Shown piece by piece: positions 53,142-63,318 of a stretch of 64,000 nucleotides of DNA; position 1 is the stretch's first letter; each line of letters begins with the position of its first letter. Position numbers and translations under genes: made by a program. The DNA is from Mycosphaerella arachidis (lineage: Eukaryota; Ascomycota; Dothideomycetes; Mycosphaerellales; Mycosphaerellaceae), in the NCBI GenBank assembly GCA_001297265.1, contig LIHB01000035.1, positions 113,812 through 177,811 on the forward strand, given 5' to 3'. Below the pieces are notes generated by a model, which was not told the DNA's origin, did not search any database, and saw only the letters and a list, made by a program, of their open reading frames with translations.

Positions 53142-54943
53142 TCACCGAATGTGCAGTTCCCTTTGCGATCCGCTGCTTTTATTCTGCAACTCGCCCGTCG
53201 ACGCCATTTCCCAGAATCCGGTCTCCATCTGCAGCTACTGTCAGTATGCGCCACCTCGAGAACTTCTTCCACTCTAAGACTCACCTTCGTAGAATGCACA
53301 AAAATCTTCACCAACTCCTCAACCCTACTCGGACTCTGCTTGCAAGCCAGCTTCTCCACCAACTCACAACCCTTCTTTACAGACTGTGTATAATCTGGCG
53401 CCGTGTAATTCTCAATCCACGTAGCATACCTGTTGACGCCCTTGGTTGGGATCGTCATCTGCGCCTCCTTCAGCCTCCTTGCAATCATCCCATAACCCAG
53501 AAGACATGGCAGTAGCGCCACCTGCAACGCCATGAGATCCTCACTCATTCCCACGTCAAGGACGTATCGACTATACGCCGTACAAGCCTGACTCTCCTCA
53601 TAGCTTTCAATCATCTCTCTCGTAAGTCCAAATTCTTTGCACTCCCCGAGGTGAAGTCCCATCTCCGTGTGAATGTGCGTGACGATCTGCGCACTGGCAG
53701 CTATCTCCTCGATCGTGCTGGCTTTGTATCCTGCCAACGCGTTCGCGCGCGCGAAGTGTGTGAGATAGAGGTAGTCTTGGATCATGTAGTACTTGAACGC
53801 CTCTGGATCGAGGGTGCCGTTACCCATCTTCTCAACGAAAGGGTGGTGGGTATATTCGTGCCAAGCTGGACCGACATCGGGATGGACGAGGACGTAGTCG
53901 ACGAAGCCGCTGGGTGGGAAGGGCATAATTTGCACGGAATGGAAGTGGTTGATGGGGCCAGAGCCAGTGCCTAGCTTCATAGCAGTTTTGATTCCAGCGT
54001 CAACGTAGCGAGATGCGGCGATGACGGCTTGAAGGACATCGTCGCCTTGGGCGAGGTTACAGGCGACGGCGGAAGCGAGCGAGCAGCCTGTTCCATGGGT
54101 ATTGGAAGTTTTCTGGTAGGGAAACTCGAGGACGTTGAAGGAGGTGCCGTCGAAGAGGATGTTGGCGATAATGGCTTTTTCGTCTTCGTTTCGGGCCACG
54201 GTGTAGTCGTTCGCGAGGGGGAGATGACCGCCTTTGAGTAAGACGTACTTCGGTCCCAGAGCCTGGACTGCGGCGGCAAGGCGTTTCATGCCGCTGAGGT
54301 TCTCCACTTCGTCGGGCTGTATGCCCGCTTCTCTGAGCATGAGCGTGGCCTCTGGAATATTCGGAGTGAGGACTGTGGTGACTGGAAGCAGCTCGGTGCA
54401 TAATATCTTAACGGCTTTCTCTGGTAGCAGCTGGGCGCCGCTCGTTGAGACCATGACCTTGGTCACATTAGCAAGAGCAGTCAAGAAGCCTTGGTGCTAC
54501 ATACAGGATCTACCACAGAGATCGGCACATAGTGATGGCGAATAGCATTGGCGACAATCCTGACAGTCTGCGCCGAAGCGAGCATACCTTGCACATGTTA
54601 GTAATGCCTTCTCTGGGCATGGTCATCGTTGACTTCGATTGAAGTCTCGAAATATACCTGTCTTCAGCACATCTACACCAATATCTTCTAAACAAGCAAC
54701 TATCTGCTTCTGCACGAAGTCTGAGGGTGTTTCGTGAATGCCGTAGACACCATGTGTATTTTGTGCTGTCAATGCAGCAGTTGCCGTCATCGCATAGCAT
54801 CCATGAGCTAGTGGCCAAGGATTAGATGTGAATATACAGAATCAATATGGTCAGAGTGACTCACCAGCGATGACCTTTTGATCAGCCTCCAGGCCAGCTC
54901 CACCAGAGCTATCTGAGCCTGCTACCACCAGAATCCGCTTCAT
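53142..54943 (-). CDS. THI20: Hydroxymethylpyrimidine kinase/thiaminase II (Thi20 type)
   Basis: Five exons: 54865-54943, 54658-54807, 54505-54587, 53285-54457 and 53142-53228; all four introns in phase; 523 residues. Known: the N-terminal domain phosphorylates HMP and HMP-phosphate, the C-terminal TenA domain hydrolyses thiamine or its breakdown products, both for thiamine synthesis or salvage. Seen: ILVVAGSDSSGGAGLEADQK, HGCYAMTATAALTAQNTHGV, ISVVDPVMVSTSGAQLL, TPNIPEATLML, VLLKGGHL and NTHGTGCSLASAVACNLAQG (ThiD catalytic region). These are followed by TenA motifs YMIQDYLYLTHFARANALAG, SQACTAYSRYVLDVG (catalytic Cys) and YATWIENYTAPDY (Glu). The last exon gives METGFWEMASTGELQ, the usual TenA end. 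Thiamine-riboswitch motifs were not recognised in the introns. Confidence 0.93.
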
Positions 54944-55103
54944 GTTTTGGTTGTGTTGTTGATGGCGATGTTTTCTTGATGTTCGATCGATGCTTGGCGC
55001 TGTCCAAAGCGGACCCATGATGCAATGTACGCGAGCCATGTTTCAGGCAGCAAACTCCCCGTCAAACATTGAAGGAGCAACCATTCCAATACCTTTTACT
55101 TCG

Positions 55104-56993
55104 TCAATCCGAATCGTCTGAATCGAACTCCGGCATGTTGGGATCTGGGAGGATGATGTCAGCGAGGCATGACAATGGAAGTTAGATTGCAGCGCAGACA
55201 GAGAATCTTAAAACTTACCACGCAAGAGCGTGTACTCGAAACGTCCTGTTTACGACGTCAGCAAAGCGCAACCTACATGTATGATTCGAATGAACGCCAC
55301 GCGTGGTGTGGTCACTGCCGCATTCGCTAATATACATACCGTCCAGCTTCTTGGCGATAACATCCTTGATCAGGTCTTGGCTCTCTGTTGAGATGGCATT
55401 ATCTGGGTCTGCGTTGTCGACAGAAAGACTCAGGCCGTAGTGCTCTTCGCCAAGCTGATCGATGAAGTCGAGGATTCCAACTTCTGTGAAAGTTGTGATA
55501 CCACTGAAGGTCACCACTTTCAGGTTCGGTAACTTCGTCAAAGCTGGCCACACTGCATCCGAGACTCCGTAGCCACCAATGTACAGGTCTTCCAGCATGG
55601 GCAGATGCTGCGCAAGCAGACCGATATGCTCGTCCGAGAAATAGTCCGATATGCGGTACAACCGAAGCTCGCGCAGATTCTTGAGCGAGCAGAAGGTATC
55701 CATCAACGTCTCAATGTCGTCCCTGGTGACGGGATCAGGATCTGCCTTGAGGAGAAGGCTAGTCAGACTTGGCTGTTGGTTCAGAGCCTGATGGAAGTCG
55801 TGATGATCCTTCACAACGTACATCGTGCCCTCCGTGGCATTGATCTGCAGCTTTTGCAGTTTGACGTCTTGGTTCAGCACTACCGGAAGAAGTAGGTCCG
55901 GAGCTGACACAGTGTTGGTGAAGCTAATGTCTGTCAGCATGTGGCAGTTTTTTAGCCATGCCACAATTTCGAGAAAGACATCATGTTCCGTGCTCTTGAG
56001 GTTCGGCGACGTCGCGGGCGATTCAATTGCAAGAGTCTCTAGGGAAGTGCAGCCTTGTAAAAGTGCCAGCGCTTGCACTCCCTCGTTGCTGAGCCAAAGC
56101 TTCAAAGAGAGGAGACTTTTGCCGTGACTGTTCAACGCCAGACAGGTTTCAGGTCCAATGCGACAGCCGCTAATGTTCTGGAAGTCAACCAAGGAGTTCT
56201 CCTGCAGACCACTGATGAACTTGGCCAAATTATGGTCCGCATCCTCGTTGGCCGACATGTATATTCTCAAGCTGCTCAGATTCGGACAATGGGCATGCAA
56301 CAAGTTGCGTATTGTTTCATTGGCAAGAGCTGCGCCATCGTAGAGATCAAGAGACTTAAGGTTGGCGAGTCGTGGTGTCCAGTGAAGGAGCGCGCTGGAG
56401 AATATGTTCGAGTTTACAGGTTCTGTAAGTGACTCCAGTTGTGGCGCATGTTTCGTCAGCTCATCGCCAACCGCCGTGATGATTCTTTTGGTGTCAAGTC
56501 GAGCTTGACGACCTCTGCCGGATGCCTGTTGGACGAAATGAAACTTGGCTAGCTCTCCAGTGAAGAAGTTCTTCGCGATCTTGCCTCTGAACTTGTCATC
56601 ATCGAGTAGATCTGCGAGGTCGCGGAGGTCAAGCGATCGCAAGTGGCGGCAGTATGGATATACGGTCTTGCCGAATGCAGACAATATGGTCGTACGCCAG
56701 AGTATCGACCACCGTTGCACAGTCAACTCCTGCTCTGGTAGAGGAAGACCTTCGCCTCCACCTTTGACTGGTGCTTGGTGGCTAATGCTGCCTTGATGTC
56801 AACTTCACATATAAAGCAAGTCAAGATTTGATCCACCATACCGATACAATGCAGTTATCGCCCCCGAACTGGCTAGCTGCTTACTGCTTATCGAGACATG
56901 GTATAGTGTTGGAAAGTCAAGCCGATCAGAGAGCTCAGCGGAGAGGAGATGGAAGAGGTCGGCCGGCAATGCTTGAACCCCCCGTTCTGCCAT
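55104..56993 (-). CDS. F-box/leucine-rich repeat protein
   Basis: Exons 56842-56993, 55340-56787, 55219-55245 (27-nt microexon) and 55104-55144; introns GTATGG...GGCAG (54 nt), GTATGT...CTGAC...AACAG (94 nt) and GTAAGT...GCTGAC...TCCCAG (74 nt), all in phase; 555 residues. Seen: an N-terminal F-box-like part (VQALPADLFHLLSAELSDRL, TLYHVSISSKQLASSGAITA), then LPLPEQELTVQRWSILWRTT and repeated LRR-like units (CRHLRSLDLRDLADLL, CPNLSSLRIYM, CTSLETLAIE, LPMLEDLYIGG, LPNLKVVTFSGIT). The acidic end is NMPEFDSDDSD. Known: related proteins are SCF adaptors. The target is unknown. It is head to head with RAD9, 202 bp apart. Confidence 0.82.
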
Positions 56994-57195
56994 CAGGGAT
57001 TCTGCTGCAGACTATTGTGAGTTGATTTCGTAAGTACAATCGATGTTGAATTCGGTTCAATCGATGTGCTGATGGTGTTGATGTAAAGTGGTCGATGAGA
57101 TGCGGTCGCGTCAAGGTCGCGTCGAGATGTTTGGCTTCTGACGCGGAGACCTGCTTCTTCTGAACCATCCACAACAAAATGATATCATCAGAAGA
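56994..57195. promoter_or_regulatory. Divergent promoter, F-box/LRR gene and RAD9
   Basis: 202 bp between facing-away ATGs. No specific element is recognised. Confidence 0.5.
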
Positions 57196-58796
57196 ATGGC
57201 CTCTCTCGGCTTCTCGCTCACGCCAGAAGCCACTGGGCGTGTATACGAGCTGTTGACGTGTCTGGCGAAATTTGGCGATGCCGTGTCCCTTGAAGCAAGA
57301 AGCGAGAAGGTGCGTCGAAAGCAGGCAAGGACAACGCCACCAGCAACAGCAATACTGATCGCATAGCAGCTCACGCTCACTGCCTTGAACTCTTCACGGA
57401 CGGCGTACGCTTCATTTGCATTAGATGCAAGAGCGTTCTTCCTCGACTATGACTTCAAGTCCAACAGCATCGGCAGTGGCGGCGACAGGTTCACTTGCCA
57501 GCTGTACAACAGAGTATGCAGCGTCCGGCATACGCAGAGATGTCTACTGACAATTTCCAGGCGTTGCAAGCTGTATTTAAAGGCCGCACCGCTGACGCGC
57601 GAGGACGGGAGACAACCATAGATCAGTGCGATGTTACTCTTCAAGATCAGCCCGACAAGACAGAATGCCGGCTCATCGTGAAGATGGTCTCGAAGCATGG
57701 CATGACCAAGACATACCGCCTCATGTATGAATCTGTCGAAGTCATGCATGCCTTGTTCGACAAGACTGCGGCGACTCAAGGATGGCGCATCTCATCGAAG
57801 GTGCTACGAGAATATATCGAATACTTTGGCCCAAAAACTGAACAGCTCGATATGCTCGCCCAGGAAGGCGAACGCAAGATCATACTTACCAGCTTTACAG
57901 AGAAGATACAAGATGGCAAAGGTGATATTTGGTCGATGTTTGGATCATCATTTGACTAACAATAATGCAGAAGTGCTGAAGCAACCGCTCGAAACGGCTA
58001 TTGGCCTCGATGCCAGGGAGTTTGAGGACTTTCACATGCAGGAGAATGTACACATTGTCATCAGTGTTAGAGACTTTCGTGCTATCGTCACGCATGCCGA
58101 GACGATGAAGTGTCCGATCTCGACACATTTCTCGTATCCAACCAGGCCGCTGCAATTCCGCTACCAGAATTTCGGCATACATTCAGAGTTCACTCTCATG
58201 ACTACAGGCGACTATCGGGGCGCATCTTCGACACCCACCCCAAAATTCGTCTCAACCAGGAGTTCATCACGCCAACCCTCCGTCGTTCTACCTCAGAGTT
58301 TCAGCAGAGCTCCATCTGAGATGCTACCTCCTGCACGTCCTAATGCTGGTCGACCACCCCTTGGAAGCCAGAATCAGCGCTCCTCGCTTCGAGATCAAGT
58401 CCGGCCGACAACTTCTATGGACGAAGATCCCGACCCGGACAGTTTGTTCATTCCAAATGATGGTGGTGGCGGCGACGATGACCAGATGTGGGAACCTCCC
58501 AATTACGAACGCGATGAGGAGGACGAGATGCTCGGATGGGATGCGAGCAACAATGATCTTGGCGCAAGTATGCGTTCTCAGAGACCGACGATCCGCGATT
58601 TGAAAGCACCGCCCGTGCGAACCGACCGAGACATACGCCAAGACCGAGAAGTTGGAGACAGTCTAGATGCCGCGAACATGCCACCCACCCAACGTCTGTC
58701 ACAGGTGAGTATTCTTGCATGTGGCGTTTGCCTCTTGTCATTGTTCCCTTCGGAAAGCTGACCCGATTTATGCAGCTGCAAGGCATGTTCGACTGA
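57196..58796 (+). CDS. RAD9: DNA damage checkpoint clamp subunit Rad9
   Basis: Exons 57196-57309, 57370-57513, 57561-57921, 57971-58704 and 58776-58796; introns of 60, 47, 49 and 71 nt, all in phase; 457 residues. Known: Rad9 forms the 9-1-1 ring with Rad1 and Hus1, loaded at damaged DNA to activate the checkpoint kinase. Seen: a PCNA-like fold spread over exons 1-4 (MASLGFSLTPEATGRVYELL, AYASFALDARAFFLDYDF, LQAVFKGRTADARGRETTID, CRLIVKMVSKHGMTKTYRL, FHMQENVHIVISVRDFRAIV), then a Ser/Pro/Asp-rich disordered tail and the final QGMFD. It is the fission-yeast/human Rad9 type, not budding-yeast Rad9. The last exon codes only six residues. Confidence 0.93.
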
Positions 58797-58848
58797 ATAG
58801 CGTTGATGGCTGTTCCAAGTATCAGTTGCCAAAAGGGTGGTACCGGTC

Positions 58849-59955
58849 TCACTTGACAGCAGACGCGTCCTGCTTCTCCGTGACAATGAACGACGTTGCG
58901 CATCCTGCGAACACGGCGCATGCCGATCGCGGCATGTCGATTTTGTTGTACCGGCCTTTCACATCGCCATCCTTGTCGGTATGCTCGCCGCAATTGCCAT
59001 GTTCACCCCATCCCCATGCCAAGACCTTGCCATCCAGAGTCAGACCGAGGCAGTGCTCGCTACCAGCTGCAAATGCTTGCAAGGGTGGCAGATGAGGAGG
59101 TGGAAGCTGTCCATGATCGTTCCTGCCCCAACCGGTGAGCTGGCCAGAGTCTGATAGGACGAAGACACTGCCCCAGGAGGCACCTAATTGCTTCCAATGA
59201 GGAATTTTGCTAGGAGTGTTGGCCTTGACCCCAAAACGATCAATGCGATCCAGACCGAGGACCAAGCACTCTTGCTCAGAGGGTTCACTGAAAATGCACG
59301 TGAAGTCTTTACCACAGACAAGGTGAGCAGCTGGCCAAGGTACCCCTTCGATCTTTCGCGGACTCCATACATTCTCAGCAGGCGTCCCGAGCTGACCATT
59401 CCGGCCTTTGCCCCATCCCCAGACCTCTCCTCGATCAGTGACTACCAAGAGGTGACCCATACCGGCAGCCATCTGCACGATCTCTAGTCCTGCCGGAAGA
59501 TACATCGAGGCCACGCCTGAGGTAATAGTGATGTCTTGGCCAAGACCAAGCTCACCTGAATTCCCAGACCCGACAACAAAGACTTGGTTCAGATCATCGG
59601 CTAGCACGAAGAATGTAGCACTCCATGTCGCTGCGACGTATTTGACTTGAGGAAGCTGTGTCTGTCTGTGCCAAGCATCACACCGTCCGTCCATCTGCCC
59701 TAAGCACTTGCCATCGCTATTGTCCCCAGTTGTGAGTAGACTGCCGTCTAATAGGAGCATTACAGCGTGATTGCCACCGCATGCTATCGTCTTTGCTCCG
59801 ATATTGGCACGAGCTGTGATTGAGTCTTCCATGCCAGACTCATAGATCAGGGCTTCAGGTGTATAGACATCTTCTTGGTGAGCAATGCCCAGTTGACCAG
59901 ATCCATTCGAGCCAAATGCGTAGAAATCGACGTCCTTGTGGTTCGAAGAGTCCAT
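58849..59955 (-). CDS. RCC1-repeat protein, Ats1/Kti13-like
   Basis: Intronless, 368 residues. Seen: RCC1-type beta-propeller repeats with FYAFGSNGSGQLGI, ACGGNHAVMLLLDGSLLTTG, VFVVGSGNSGELGLG, VWGWGKGRNGQLG, LTGWGRNDHGQLPPPHLPPL, AAGSEHCLGLTLDGKVLAWG and WGEHGNCGEHTDKDG. Known: yeast Ats1/Kti13 pairs with Kti11/Dph3 in electron transfer for diphthamide and tRNA wobble modification. The length and the WGWGEHGNCG end favour this group over the RCC1 nucleotide exchange factor. It is convergent with RAD9, with 52 bp between stops. Confidence 0.85.
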   Translation of the reverse strand: MDSSNHKDVDFYAFGSNGSGQLGIAHQEDVYTPEALIYESGMEDSITARANIGAKTIACGGNHAVMLLLDGSLLTTGDNSDGKCLGQMDGRCDAWHRQTQLPQVKYVAATWSATFFVLADDLNQVFVVGSGNSGELGLGQDITITSGVASMYLPAGLEIVQMAAGMGHLLVVTDRGEVWGWGKGRNGQLGTPAENVWSPRKIEGVPWPAAHLVCGKDFTCIFSEPSEQECLVLGLDRIDRFGVKANTPSKIPHWKQLGASWGSVFVLSDSGQLTGWGRNDHGQLPPPHLPPLQAFAAGSEHCLGLTLDGKVLAWGWGEHGNCGEHTDKDGDVKGRYNKIDMPRSACAVFAGCATSFIVTEKQDASAVK

Positions 59956-60314
59956 CTGATCTACTTATCGCGGGACGCGGCCTTACTCCAGCGCGGCCGA
60001 ACAAAGGTGGTAGTCTGAACAGCTTCATCGAACTGCTGTCACGAGACTAATTTGTAAGATGATAGATGATGCTGTAGGAATACGGCTTGAAAGTGGACAT
60101 GAGCTTCGACCAAGTGCTGGGTCGCTTGTCATACGTCAGACATCTACGGGCGCTAACGGCTGATCTTGATGTGATGCGGCTGATCATGCCAAGGCCCACC
60201 CCAAATCTTGAAATGGGCAGGCGCGCGACTCCGAAAATTGACCTCTACAGCAACAGCAGAATTGCGCACGACACGACACGACAACCTCCCGTCAACCTAG
60301 CCAACACCGCCAAG
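59956..60314. promoter_or_regulatory. Divergent promoter, Ats1-like gene and RPS16
   Basis: 359 bp. The RPS16 side has an ACACGACACGACACGACA leader and CAACCTAGCCAACACCGCC just before the ATG. The element type is not identified. Confidence 0.5.
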
Positions 60315-61119
60315 ATGTCGACCGTCCAGAGCGTCCAGTGCTTCGGCAAGAAGAAGACTGCCACCGCCGTTGCGCACTGCAAGCAGGGCAAGGGCCTGAT
60401 CAAGGTCAACGGCAAGCCTCTTTCGCTCGTCGAGCCACAGATCTTGCGATTCAAGGTCTACGAACCAGTCCTTCTCCTCGGAACTGACAAGTTCGGTGAG
60501 TCATCAGTGGAAATGAAGACGGGAAGGAAGTGAGGAAGTTGGAGAACAATTTGGAGGATCTGCGCATTGGAGGGATGATTGTCCATGCGAGCACAAGCAG
60601 CGGCGCAACGAAGATATTACGACATCCTACTAATACATCTCTCTATACAGCCGGCGTCGACATCCGCGTCCGCGTCCGTGGTGGTGGTCACACTTCCCAG
60701 GTCTACGCCATCCGTCAAGCCATCGCCAAGAGCATCGTACGTCCTCCCTAAACACACACACCCGCATACAACATGCATATTCTGCAGATCCCGGAGCACA
60801 GCAACGAGAGGATACTATACTCTCTGCGCAGCTCGCGGTCGGAATCCTGCTTTTAAGCAATAATTACGGTTGTCTAACCATACACGTTACATGCAGATCG
60901 CCTACTACCAGAAGTACGTCGACGAGCACAGCAAGAACCAGCTCAAGCAGGCTCTTGTCGCATACGACCGTACCCTCCTTGTTGCCGACAACAGACGCTG
61001 CGAGCCAAAGAAGTTCGGTGGTCCAGGTGCTCGTGCCAGGTACCAGAAGGTGAGATACAGTTCTGAAACGCTGTACGTGCGTGAAGCAACTGCTGACATT
61101 ATGACAGTCTTACAGATAG
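60315..61119 (+). CDS. RPS16: 40S ribosomal protein S16 (uS9)
   Basis: Exons 60315-60495, 60651-60736, 60897-61049 and 61108-61119; introns of 155, 160 and 58 nt, all in phase; 143 residues, the usual length. Known: uS9 contacts the P-site tRNA through its C-terminal tail. Seen: VQCFGKKKTATAVAHCKQGK, GLIKVNGKPLSLVEPQILRF, the universally conserved GVDIRVRVRGGGHTSQVYAI with RQAIAKS, and the end KFGGPGARARYQK plus SYR, the last supplied by a 12-nt final coding exon. Longer first introns are common in ribosomal protein genes. Confidence 0.97.
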
Positions 61120-61430
61120 ATGGGTGCTGGCGAGGACCGCCACTTCTTCACGATCAAAAGCATGGAGCAGGAATGGGTACTGGTTTGCGGCGTGGCTCTG
61201 AGCGTTCACACAGAGGCTGGAGTGCTGAAGTTACATGCATATGGCATAGCCGTTGCTTTGCGCTCATCATCTTGAGCGCAGCAAATCAATCAATCTTCGT
61301 CCCAGATACCCTTGCCTATTCAGCAATCCTTTCAATCTTTTCAGCGAGCTACATCGCTCAAGCTGTCCCGACCCAAACGCCTCGCTTCGTATGAACACAT
61401 TGCACGGATCATTCCATGCCTCATCACTCA
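61120..61430. other. Short intergenic stretch between convergent genes
   Basis: 311 bp; 3' flanks of RPS16 and NSE1. Nothing else seen. Confidence 0.45.
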
Positions 61431-62441
61431 TCACTCATCCTCACTCTCCTCATCCTCGTCATCTCGGTGCCCGTTCGTCACAGCGCTGCTCCTCCCAGCA
61501 CTCGTCCCATTCGTCGACCTCCTCCCACCTGGGCCTCCACCATTTCCAGCCCTCGCCGCTTTCTCTCCCACCGGCGGCGCATCCCTCCACTCCGTCCCAC
61601 ACCCGGGACACTTCTGATCCCTATGAATTCTCAAAAAGTTCCTCAAGCACCCATTATGCACCCTCGTATTGCACGGCAAATTCGGACACCTCTGCCCCGC
61701 CGTCACAATCTCTCGACACGCTCCACACTCTTTGATCCTGATATGCTGAATCTCACTCTCATCGTCTTCACCTTCGCCTCCGTCGTCGTTGTACATCTCC
61801 ACTAGCCAGCTGCGAAGCTCCATGATCCCGCGCTGCGAGAGGGAGTAGTAGCCCCGCTGTGAGAGGTGGAACCAGCCTTCTTCTACCATTGCTTCGAGGA
61901 CCCGTTCGGCTTGGGACATGGTTAGGTCTGCGGCTTTTGCGCCTGGCCCCGCGTTGCCGTTGCCGTTGCCGTTGCCGCTTTCTCTTCGATCGGATGTGCC
62001 GACTTTGGCGTGTTTCAAGGCTTGGAGACTCGTTATGGCCATGATTTCCGCGCGCTCTGTGTTGTACGTCTCGAACATCGCATCCAGGAGTCGTTTCACA
62101 AACGCAATCTCGTCGGGCGTGTGGACTGTTGCCATCTGTGTCACTGCGTCGGAGGCGACGTTGACGAGGGCGTAGACTCGTTCTTTGGTGTGTTGGTCGA
62201 GAGATGAGCGGATTTCGAGGTCGAAGGGTGAGAGAGCGTCGGTAAGTGTGGAGATGTAGGCGTCGAAGTCTTCTTGGGTGATGTCGTTGTCTGCGGTTGG
62301 GCGGTCGTGGGCGGTGAAGATTGCGGCGAGAATGGGTTTGGATTGCTCGTAGGTTGTGGTCTGGCAGGCGAGGAGGGACTGGAGATAGGCGCGGTGGGTG
62401 TCATTGTAGCGCGCGACGGGAATATCATCGGTGTCGGACAT
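61431..62441 (-). CDS. NSE1: Smc5/6 complex subunit Nse1
   Basis: Intronless, 336 residues. Known: Nse1 binds Nse3 and Nse4 in the Smc5/6 complex and has an ubiquitin-ligase-like RING that supports DNA repair. Seen: an N-terminal winged-helix part (NDTHRAYLQSLLACQTTTYE, ILAAIFTAHD, FDAYISTLTDALSPFDLEIR), a middle winged helix with AERVLEAMVEEGWFHLSQRG, and a zinc RING-like domain at residues 239-281 with Cys239, Cys242, Cys252, Cys257, His262, Cys265, Cys278 and Cys281. This is the C4HC3 pattern of NH-RING Nse1. A Gly/Ser-rich acidic tail follows. Head to head with the MAPEG gene. Confidence 0.93.
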   Translation of the reverse strand: MSDTDDIPVARYNDTHRAYLQSLLACQTTTYEQSKPILAAIFTAHDRPTADNDITQEDFDAYISTLTDALSPFDLEIRSSLDQHTKERVYALVNVASDAVTQMATVHTPDEIAFVKRLLDAMFETYNTERAEIMAITSLQALKHAKVGTSDRRESGNGNGNGNAGPGAKAADLTMSQAERVLEAMVEEGWFHLSQRGYYSLSQRGIMELRSWLVEMYNDDGGEGEDDESEIQHIRIKECGACREIVTAGQRCPNLPCNTRVHNGCLRNFLRIHRDQKCPGCGTEWRDAPPVGEKAARAGNGGGPGGRRSTNGTSAGRSSAVTNGHRDDEDEESEDE

Positions 62442-62775
62442 GGCTGTGGGGTGCTGAGTGTTGATATGGATTCGAAGCGATGTGTTGAACTTCGCGTCAA
62501 TGTCGCGTGGTGGGAGACGCGACGAGCTGACATGATCTCCATCGGGCTCCTGCGACTTTTCGCGCCCGAACTTCGTTCAATCCTGCTGCCATCCTGCCCT
62601 TCGTCGCACACTGTCACATTCGGCAGAAAGTCAATCCTACCGAATAGCAGCTGTGCTGCTATAAAGTCTTGACAGCGACTCCTCGAGCATGTAGTGAGAC
62701 GCACTCCTGACAGATCTTGCTCATCTGATATAGTCGACTCTCTATCTCCTACATAGTTGACTGACTGCAGCAGCC
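62442..62775. promoter_or_regulatory. Divergent promoter, NSE1 and MAPEG gene
   Basis: 334 bp between two start codons facing away. No specific element recognised. Confidence 0.5.
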
Positions 62776-63318
62776 ATGTCGCTCTCCTTTTCAGACTTGT
62801 TGAAAGACAACATCTCGATGTACACCATCCCAGTCATCTGGGTAGGGCCCCTACCCAACGTTATCGTTGCCAGCCGTGCTAACACCTCCCGGTTCGGCTC
62901 CATTATCCCACGCTTCTGGGCAGGCTTCTACTATGGCAGCAAGACACAAGGCAAAGGCATGATGGACGTCCGAGCACCGCGCACCTGGCACGCACAAATC
63001 GAAGCCGACTCTCGTCTCGATGCCCAAACAAAAGGCCGCTTGCAAAGAGCTGAAGCCGCTGTCGCGAACAATATCGAACAACTCTGTCCATATGCTGCAG
63101 CGATTGTAGCAGGGACTGTTGCTGGACTGACCCCAGTTGTGCTCAATGGGACGGCTTTGGGGTTCTTAACGATCAGGATCATTTATAATATTGCGTATGT
63201 CCTGAACGATACGCGGAATAAGGCGAGCGTGCGCGGGATTTCGTGGTTGGCTGGGACGTTATTGATTTGTAGTCTATTTATTAGAGTTGGGAGTAAGTTC
63301 AGGAAGGTGCCGATGTAG
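62776..63318 (+). CDS. MAPEG-family membrane protein
   Basis: Intronless, 180 residues. Seen: a hydrophobic first segment (about residues 15-33, YTIPVIWVGPLPNVIV), a cytosolic loop rich in Arg/Gln (RAPRTWHAQIEADSRL, QTKGRLQRAEAAVANNIEQL), then three hydrophobic segments (CPYAAAIVAGTVAGLTPVVL, LGFLTIRIIYNIAYVL, ISWLAGTLLICSLFIRVGSK). The RAEAAVANNIEQLCPYAAAI part matches the MAPEG RAxxAHxNxxE-xxPxFA pattern with NN in place of HxN. Known: MAPEG proteins are ER glutathione transferases and isomerases. The substrate is unknown. The divergent key motif makes the catalytic class uncertain. Confidence 0.82.
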   Translation: MSLSFSDLLKDNISMYTIPVIWVGPLPNVIVASRANTSRFGSIIPRFWAGFYYGSKTQGKGMMDVRAPRTWHAQIEADSRLDAQTKGRLQRAEAAVANNIEQLCPYAAAIVAGTVAGLTPVVLNGTALGFLTIRIIYNIAYVLNDTRNKASVRGISWLAGTLLICSLFIRVGSKFRKVPM

